From positions 1 through 18,487 of the forward strand of contig JAKOQD010000239.1 in the NCBI GenBank assembly GCA_029778515.1: a DNA stretch of 18,487 bases. The letters run 5' to 3'. The position numbers were made by a program, and so were the translations under genes. Origin of the DNA: Actinomycetes bacterium (GTDB taxonomy: Bacteria > Actinomycetota > Actinomycetes > Propionibacteriales > Propionibacteriaceae). Shown one piece after another: positions 13,778-18,487 of this stretch. Position 1 is the stretch's first letter; each line of letters opens with the position of its first letter. Under the pieces are notes generated by a model that searched no databases, had not been told where the DNA came from, and worked only from the letters and a program-made list of their open reading frames with translations.

Positions 13778-15076
13778 ACGCAGACCGTTCTGGTGATTGG
13801 ATCCGGTGGCCGCGAGCACGCCTTGGCGTGGTCGTTGAGCCGTGACCCCTCGGTGGGTGCGGTCCACGTCGCGCCCGGCAACCCGGGTACTGCGCTGGTC
13901 GGGACGAACCACCCGGTGGATGCTCTGGACGGGGATGCCGTCGCCGCGCTCGCCGTCGAACTGGGTGCAACGCTCGTCGTGGTCGGCCCTGAGGCGCCGC
14001 TGGTGGTCGGGGTGGCGGATGCCGTCCGGGCGCGCGGGATAGCGGTCTTCGGCCCGTCCGCCGAGGCGGCTCGGCTGGAAGGCAGCAAGGCGTTCGCCAA
14101 GGAGATCATGGAGGCGGCCGGCGTCCCGACCGCGGACGCGCGGCTGTGTCTCGATATGGGCGAGGTGGTCGACGCGCTGGACGAGTTCGGCCCGCCGTAC
14201 GTGGTCAAGGACGACGGACTGGCGGCTGGCAAGGGGGTTCTGGTCACCGACGATCGGGACGCCGCGATCCGGCACGCCGCGAGTTGCCGGCGGGTGATCA
14301 TCGAGGAGTACCTGGACGGCCCAGAGGTCAGCCTGTTCGCGCTTAGCGACGGAACGAACGTGGTGCCGTTCGAGCCGGCGCAGGACTTCAAGCGGGTCGG
14401 AGATGGTGATGCCGGCCCCAACACCGGCGGGATGGGTGCCTACACGCCGCTGCCGTGGGCTCCGTCCGGGCTGGTGGACGAGGTGGTGCGGACGGTCATC
14501 CAACCGACCGTGGACGAGCTTCGCCGGCGGGGGACGCCGTTCATCGGTTTGGTGTACGCCGGTCTCGCGCTGACTTCGCGCGGGCTGCGGGTGGTTGAGT
14601 TCAACGCCCGCTTCGGCGATCCGGAGACCCAGCCGCTGCTCACCCGGCTGAAGTCACCGCTGGGGGAGTTGCTGTACGCAGCGGCCACGGGTGACCTGGC
14701 TGGCCGCAGCCTGGAGTGGGGCAGCGGCGCCGCGGTGGGTGTGGTGATCGCAGCGGCCGGCTATCCGGACGCACCGCGCAAGGGCGACCCGATCGCTGGT
14801 GCTGAACTCGGTGGCGTCTTTCATGCCGGGACCGCGCAGGACCCGTCCGGCCAACTGGTGAGCGCGGGCGGTCGCGTCCTGACCGTGGTGGGCACGGGCG
14901 ACACCCTGGCTGAAGCCCGGGAAGCTGCCTACGCCAAGGTGGCCCAGATCACTTTGCCGGGTGGCTTCCATCGCACCGACATCGCTGCGGCGGCCGCCGA
15001 TGCTGAACGAAAAGGGGACAGTCCCTTTTCCGTTCAGGACGCCGGCTCGTCAACAGGCTCAGGGAGTGACGCATGA
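13775..15076 (+). CDS. purD: Phosphoribosylamine-glycine ligase (GAR synthetase)
   Basis: Second step of purine synthesis: ATP-dependent joining of glycine to 5-phosphoribosylamine, in the cytoplasm. The protein is 433 residues. The N-domain begins with VLVIGSGGREHALAW, and the family pattern of ATP-grasp residues follows: KAFAKEIMEAAGVPTA, FVVKDDGLAAGKGV-like PPYVVKDDGLAAGKGV, and GGMGAYTP. The metal-binding signature is EFNARFGDPETQP (Glu275, Asn277, then RFGDPE 279-284). The usual C-terminus (GFHRTDIA) ends near residue 404. The remaining 29 residues are partly encoded by a palindromic repeat at 15003-15037 and look like added sequence. The GTG start is leaderless-type. The TGA overlaps the purB ATG by 4 nt, forming a purD-purB operon. 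Confidence 0.96.
   Translation: MTQTVLVIGSGGREHALAWSLSRDPSVGAVHVAPGNPGTALVGTNHPVDALDGDAVAALAVELGATLVVVGPEAPLVVGVADAVRARGIAVFGPSAEAARLEGSKAFAKEIMEAAGVPTADARLCLDMGEVVDALDEFGPPYVVKDDGLAAGKGVLVTDDRDAAIRHAASCRRVIIEEYLDGPEVSLFALSDGTNVVPFEPAQDFKRVGDGDAGPNTGGMGAYTPLPWAPSGLVDEVVRTVIQPTVDELRRRGTPFIGLVYAGLALTSRGLRVVEFNARFGDPETQPLLTRLKSPLGELLYAAATGDLAGRSLEWGSGAAVGVVIAAAGYPDAPRKGDPIAGAELGGVFHAGTAQDPSGQLVSAGGRVLTVVGTGDTLAEAREAAYAKVAQITLPGGFHRTDIAAAAADAERKGDSPFSVQDAGSSTGSGSDA
15003..15037. repeat. REP-like palindrome within the 3' end of purD
   Basis: CTGAACG (15003-15009) pairs with CGTTCAG (15031-15037), and AAAAGGG (15010-15016) pairs with CCCTTTT (15023-15029), with a single bulged C15030 and the 6-nt loop GACAGT. 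The A-run/GGGGACAGTCCC core resembles a dispersed palindrome I recall from many bacterial genomes, though I cannot check its copy number here. It encodes about 12 residues of the PurD tail in frame. Confidence 0.6.
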
Positions 15077-16500
15077 TCCCCAACGTTCTCGGGACGCGGT
15101 ACGCGTCCACCGCCATGCAGGAGATCTGGTCGCCGGAGGCGAAGATCATTGCCGAGCGGAAGCTCTGGGTCGCGGTGCTTCGGGCCCAGGCCGAGCTTGG
15201 CGTGGACTTCGGTGGTGACGATCCGGACGCGGTGATCGCGGCGTATGAGCGCGTGCTCGACCAGGTGGACCTGGCCAGCATCAACGCCCGTGAGCGGGTC
15301 ACTCGGCACGATGTGAAGGCGCGGATCGAGGACTTCAATGCGCTCGCTGGGCACGAACATGTCCACAAGGGCATGACCAGCCGTGACCTCACCGAGAACA
15401 TCGAACAGCGGCAGTTGCTGTCGTCGTTGGAGCTGATCCGCGAGCGTATTGTCACGGTGCTGGTGAATCTGGCCCGGTTGGCGGTGCAGTACCGCGACCT
15501 GCCGATGGCTGGCCGGTCGCACAATGTGGCTGCGCAGACCACCACGCTGGGCAAGCGGTTCGCGTCCGCTGCTGACGAATTGCTGGTGGCCTTCGACCGA
15601 GTCGACGAGTTGATCGGCCGCTACCCCGCGCGCGGCATCAAGGGTCCGATGGGCACCGGCCAGGACATGCTCGACCTGCTGGACGGGGACGCCGTCCGAC
15701 TGGCCGAGCTGGAGCGGAGGGTCGCTGAGCACCTGGGGTTCGCGCGCGTGTTCACCGCGACCGGGCAGGTCTATCCGCGCTCGCTCGACTACGACGTGCT
15801 GACCGCGCTGGTGCAGGTGGCCGCTGGTCCGTCCAGCCTGGCGACGACTATCCGGCTGATGGCCGGGCAGGAGCTGGTGACCGAGGGCTTCGCCGAGGGC
15901 CAGGTGGGCTCGTCCGCCATGCCGCACAAGATGAACACCCGGTCGTGCGAGCGGGTCAATGGGCTCGCGGTGGTGCTGCGCGGCTACGCGTCCATGGCCG
16001 GTGAGCTGGCCGGGAACCAGTGGAACGAAGGGGACGTGTCCTGCTCGGTCGTCCGCCGGGTTGCCTTGCCGGACGCGTGCTACGCGCTCGACGGCATGTT
16101 CGAGACCTTCCTCACGGTGCTCGTCGAGTTCGGCGCCTTCCCGGCGGTGGTAGAGGCCGAACTGCAGCGCTTCCTGCCATTCCTGACCACGACGAAGATC
16201 CTGATGGCTGCGGTTCGGGCAGGGGTCGGACGCGAAACCGCGCACGAGGTGATCAAGGAGCATGCCGTGGCGGTCGCGCTGGCCATGCGCGCGGGAGCGG
16301 CCACGAACGATCTCTACGACCGGCTGGCCGCGGATGCGCGCCTCGGCCTGACCCGCGAGCAGCTGGACGCGGTCGTGGTCGATCCGCTGGAGCTGACCGG
16401 CTCGGCCCGTGACCAGGTGGACACGATCGCCGCCCGGGTGGGCGAGCTGGCCGTCCGCTTCCCCGAGGGTGCGGCCTACCGCCCTGGCGCGGTGCTGTGA
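15073..16500 (+). CDS. purB: Adenylosuccinate lyase
   Basis: Fumarase/aspartase-superfamily enzyme acting twice in purine synthesis: SAICAR to AICAR plus fumarate, and adenylosuccinate to AMP plus fumarate. The protein is 475 residues, within the family range. Signatures are MTSRDLTEN (substrate binding), GRSHNVAAQTT with the presumed acid His150, and the mobile loop GSSAMPHKMN (279-288) with catalytic Ser281. The product could in principle be confused with argininosuccinate lyase, but the N-terminus (NVLGTRYAS-AMQEIWSPEAKI) and MTSRD are purB-type. ATG 15073 follows AGGGAGTGACGC and overlaps the purD stop. The TGA overlaps the GTG of the permease gene downstream. Confidence 0.95.
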   Translation: MIPNVLGTRYASTAMQEIWSPEAKIIAERKLWVAVLRAQAELGVDFGGDDPDAVIAAYERVLDQVDLASINARERVTRHDVKARIEDFNALAGHEHVHKGMTSRDLTENIEQRQLLSSLELIRERIVTVLVNLARLAVQYRDLPMAGRSHNVAAQTTTLGKRFASAADELLVAFDRVDELIGRYPARGIKGPMGTGQDMLDLLDGDAVRLAELERRVAEHLGFARVFTATGQVYPRSLDYDVLTALVQVAAGPSSLATTIRLMAGQELVTEGFAEGQVGSSAMPHKMNTRSCERVNGLAVVLRGYASMAGELAGNQWNEGDVSCSVVRRVALPDACYALDGMFETFLTVLVEFGAFPAVVEAELQRFLPFLTTTKILMAAVRAGVGRETAHEVIKEHAVAVALAMRAGAATNDLYDRLAADARLGLTREQLDAVVVDPLELTGSARDQVDTIAARVGELAVRFPEGAAYRPGAVL

Positions 16501-17321
16501 CCTCGGATCCAGAGCCGGGGGAGCGCGTCGCGGCGGGCCGCCAGGTGCCGTCCGGCAATCAGCTAGTTCTGATCGCAATCGGAATCGGGCTCGCGTCCGG
16601 CTTCTTCTCCGGGCTGTTCGGGGTTGGCGGTGGCCTGATCGTGGTGCCGGCGTTGGCGGTGCTGCTCGGGCTCGACCACCGGCGAGCGGTCGGCACTTCG
16701 CTGCTGGCGATCGTGCCTGCGGTCACGGCTTCGCTGGTTTCCTACGCTGCGACCGGCTCGGTCAACCTCGCGGTCGGTGGGCTGCTCGCGGTTGGTGCGA
16801 TCGTCGGCGCCCAGGCCGGAGTCTGGCTGCTCGGACGGATCAGTCGCCGCGCTGCGCAATGGATCTTCGTCGGCTTTGTGGTGGTGATGATCGTGCAGTT
16901 GCTGTCCCTCGTTCCCGAACGCGGCGCCGACCTGCCGATCGATGTTTGGCGCGGTATCGGGCTCGTGGTGCTCGGCCTGGGCGCCGGCGTGCTGTCCGCG
17001 CTGCTCGGGGTCGGTGGCGGCGGCGTGGTGGTGCCGGTGCTGATGGTCTGGTTCGGCATCGGTGACCTGAGCGCGAAGGGCGCTTCGCTGGTCATGATGC
17101 TGCCGGGGGTCGCGTCCGGGTTGGTGGCGAACCTGCGCAAGCAGTTCGTGGACGTCCGGCTGGGCCTGATGATCGGTGCAGCCGCCGTGGTCTCCAGCCC
17201 GCTGGGTGTCTGGGTGGCGCACGCGATTCCGCCGCAACCGGCTGCCTGGCTGTTCGCCGGCTTCCTGCTGTTCGTCGGCGGGACGATGGCGCGCGAAGCG
17301 CTGCGTCCGCCTGCTGCGTGA
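16497..17321 (+). CDS. TauE/SafE-family (DUF81) membrane permease
   Basis: Integral membrane protein of 274 residues with about eight helices, arranged as two homologous halves. Each half opens with the family glycine motif: LFGVGGGLIVVPAL (40-53) and LLGVGGGGVVVPVL (169-182). Family members export or import small sulfur-containing or carboxylate anions such as sulfite, sulfoacetate or thiosulfate. The N-terminal 20 residues are polar. GTG 16497 overlaps the purB stop (GTGA) and is the only start that keeps this hydrophilic lead; an internal start close to residue 20 is possible. Nothing around it indicates the substrate, and the link with purine genes may be transcriptional only. Confidence 0.85.
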   Translation: MTSDPEPGERVAAGRQVPSGNQLVLIAIGIGLASGFFSGLFGVGGGLIVVPALAVLLGLDHRRAVGTSLLAIVPAVTASLVSYAATGSVNLAVGGLLAVGAIVGAQAGVWLLGRISRRAAQWIFVGFVVVMIVQLLSLVPERGADLPIDVWRGIGLVVLGLGAGVLSALLGVGGGGVVVPVLMVWFGIGDLSAKGASLVMMLPGVASGLVANLRKQFVDVRLGLMIGAAAVVSSPLGVWVAHAIPPQPAAWLFAGFLLFVGGTMAREALRPPAA

Positions 17322-17337
17322 CCGGTCCGGGTGCCGC

Positions 17338-18180
17338 TCAGCCTGGGCGGCGGGCAATCAGCGCGAAGGTGTCGGCGCCCGGGTCGTAGTCGGCGCCGGC
17401 GACGTCGCCGAACCGCCGGAAATCGGCGAAACCAGCGGACGCCAGTTCGGCCTCCACTTCAAATGCGGTCAGGCAGTGCGTCCAGTTCCAGAACTCGCGC
17501 ACCTTCGTCGGCGTCTGGATCACGTAGCGCTCCAGCACCAGGCGCAGCTCGGGGTAGGTCCAGGTGGCCCGGGTCGCGACGTGCGGGCCAGCCGCCCAGA
17601 AGCCGTCGGCCGGCAGCAGTTCGATGCCTTCGTGGTAGTGGGTGAAGCGTGGCGCGGCCGTCACGTCGAAGGCGAACAGTCCACCCGGGAGCAGCGCCGA
17701 CAGCACCCGCTGCAGGAAGGACCTTCGCTGTTCGAAGCTCAGCGCGCAGACGTCCGCATAGATCAGCAGAGCGGCGTCGTACCCGGATCCCAGGTCGGCC
17801 TCAAGGTAGTTGCCTTCGATGAACTCCGCCGCCGGGCCAGACTGCTGCGCCCCCGTCCGGGCGTACGTCAATGAACTACGGGATACGTCGATACCGGTCA
17901 CCTGCATCCCATGCCCAGCCAGGCGGTTCGCGTACAGGCCCGGGCCGCAGCCCAAGTCGAGCACCCGGCTGCCCGGACGCAGCCCGAGTGCTTGGAGCAG
18001 CCATTCCACGGACCGCTCGATGAACGCGTGCGGACGCGAGGCAGGGCCCGAATCCGGGTCAAGGTGGGCTTGCAACAGCTGCGCCGACAGGTGAGGGTCG
18101 TTCCAGAATTCAGGAGTGGTGTAGACGCTGAAGGGCTCCGGTCGGACGTTGATCGGTAAGATTTCGGCTGGGACAGACAT
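17338..18180 (-). CDS. Class I SAM-dependent methyltransferase
   Basis: A 280-residue methyltransferase, convergent with the permease gene (16 nt between stops). Motif I is VLDLGCGPG (73-81), and the ribose-binding acidic residue follows in VTGIDVS (Asp98). Motif II is in YDAALLIYADVCAL, and motif III is LLPGGLFAFDV. The N-terminal about 65 residues (MSVPAEIL...FIERSVEWLL) and the aromatic-rich C-terminal part (FWNWTHCLTAFEVEAELASAGF) presumably form the substrate pocket. The start chosen is ATG 18180: TAGGCT stands 7 nt before it, a leaderless arrangement. An upstream in-frame ATG at 18216 lies in a hairpin and would add 12 residues, but is less likely. The substrate is unknown. Confidence 0.82.
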   Translation of the reverse strand: MSVPAEILPINVRPEPFSVYTTPEFWNDPHLSAQLLQAHLDPDSGPASRPHAFIERSVEWLLQALGLRPGSRVLDLGCGPGLYANRLAGHGMQVTGIDVSRSSLTYARTGAQQSGPAAEFIEGNYLEADLGSGYDAALLIYADVCALSFEQRRSFLQRVLSALLPGGLFAFDVTAAPRFTHYHEGIELLPADGFWAAGPHVATRATWTYPELRLVLERYVIQTPTKVREFWNWTHCLTAFEVEAELASAGFADFRRFGDVAGADYDPGADTFALIARRPG

Positions 18181-18202
18181 CGCGATCAGCCTAGCCAGAC
18201 CG

Positions 18203-18238
18203 GCTGCGCGGGGCATCCCCCCGAGTGCCCCGCGCAGC
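18203..18238. repeat. Perfect 13-bp G+C-rich inverted repeat
   Basis: GCTGCGCGGGGCA (18203-18215) and its exact complement (18226-18238) surround a 10-nt C-rich loop, just upstream of the methyltransferase start. A second hairpin, GCTCCC/GGGAGC (18250-18255/18261-18266), follows. Position in a divergent promoter region argues against a plain terminator. Confidence 0.6.
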
Positions 18239-18366
18239 GGGCCGGCGATGCTCCCCCCGCGGGAGCGCGTCGATCACCGCCTTTGCCGGACCGGTGGTGA
18301 TGGTCACGACATCGGTAGTGCTCGGCGACCGAGTAAGCGCCAGCCTGTCGATGCGAGGTGGGGCGG

Positions 18367-18403
18367 CGGCCGCGGATCAAAGGCTTTTTATCGTTCGCGG
18401 CCG
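18367..18403. repeat. 8-bp inverted repeat enclosing an A+T-rich loop
   Basis: CGGCCGCG (18367-18374) pairs with CGCGGCCG (18396-18403) around a 21-nt loop that holds the only A+T-rich patch of this gap (AAAGGCTTTTTAT). It lies about 55 nt upstream of the last start codon. It may be an operator or part of a small transcript; no family is recognised. Confidence 0.4.
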
Positions 18404-18458
18404 TGGGCGAGTCGCCGGAGTTGAATTGCGCCCACACCTTTGGAAGTAGGGTCTGGCC

Positions 18459-18487
18459 ATGACGGAGACACCTGCGTGGCGCTGGCT
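18459..18487 (+). CDS. Start of an unidentified gene, cut by the window edge
   Basis: ATG at 18459 opens a frame that stays open to the end of the window (MTETPAWRW...). TAGGGT (18447-18452) stands exactly 6 nt before it, the same leaderless geometry as at purD and deoR, with TTGAAT at 18421-18426 as a loosely spaced -35. Too little is visible to name a product. Confidence 0.5.

Noticed and set aside
15034..16578. A 514-codon minus-strand frame opposite purB
   Set aside because: purB on the plus strand carries all lyase signatures; the reverse frame is compositionally biased shadow sequence.

Overview
The window is about 18.5 kb of high-G+C DNA with tightly packed genes. ATGA/GTGA/TTGA stop-start overlaps are common, GTG and TTG starts are used, and several genes appear leaderless. 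Together with a purD-purB pair, NAD-dependent GH4 and ROK sugar genes and a split mannitol-type PTS, this points to an actinomycete. A Propionibacteriales-like organism is plausible, but that is a guess from style and not from a database match. There is no tRNA, rRNA, CRISPR array, insertion sequence or phage gene, so this looks like chromosomal carbohydrate-metabolism territory running into housekeeping purine genes.

Region 1 (1-4354, + strand) is a three-gene operon with 4-nt overlaps. It encodes a processive family-2 glycosyltransferase of the cellulose/curdlan synthase type (probably starting before the window), a compact HlyD-like membrane-fusion protein, and a GH81 endo-beta-1,3-glucanase lipoprotein. 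The best joint reading is synthesis, export and trimming of a beta-1,3-containing glucan. Region 2 (4355-9795) is a polyol PTS locus: mtlA-type IICB, mtlF-type IIA and a zinc-dependent polyol-phosphate-type dehydrogenase on +, facing a PfkB/FruK-like sugar-phosphate kinase and a DeoR-family regulator on -. A perfect 18-bp inverted repeat separates the converging units. The promoters of the IICB and IIA genes are near copies of each other, and related TGTGG-(A/T)TTT motifs lie upstream of deoR, so all three are probably under the same DeoR repressor.

Region 3 (10163-13572, - strand) holds a ROK-family regulator, a GH4 6-phospho-glycosidase and a BadF/NAGK-type sugar kinase. No transporter is present. 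A kinase beside a glycosidase that needs a 6-phosphorylated substrate suggests intracellular phosphorylation of an imported disaccharide or glycoside. Region 4 (13775-17321, + strand) is purD-purB followed by a TauE/SafE-family permease, joined by overlaps. A REP-like palindrome forms part of the 3' coding end of purD. Region 5 contains a convergent SAM-dependent methyltransferase (- strand), a hairpin-rich 278-nt gap, and the first ten codons of another + strand gene at the window edge.

Non-coding signals worth attention are the paired DeoR-type promoters, a 19-codon leader ORF overlapping the TTG start of the IIA gene, several long G+C-rich hairpins between genes, a 22-bp tandem repeat beside a REP-like hairpin, and four TANNNT-N6/7-start arrangements typical of leaderless actinobacterial mRNAs.
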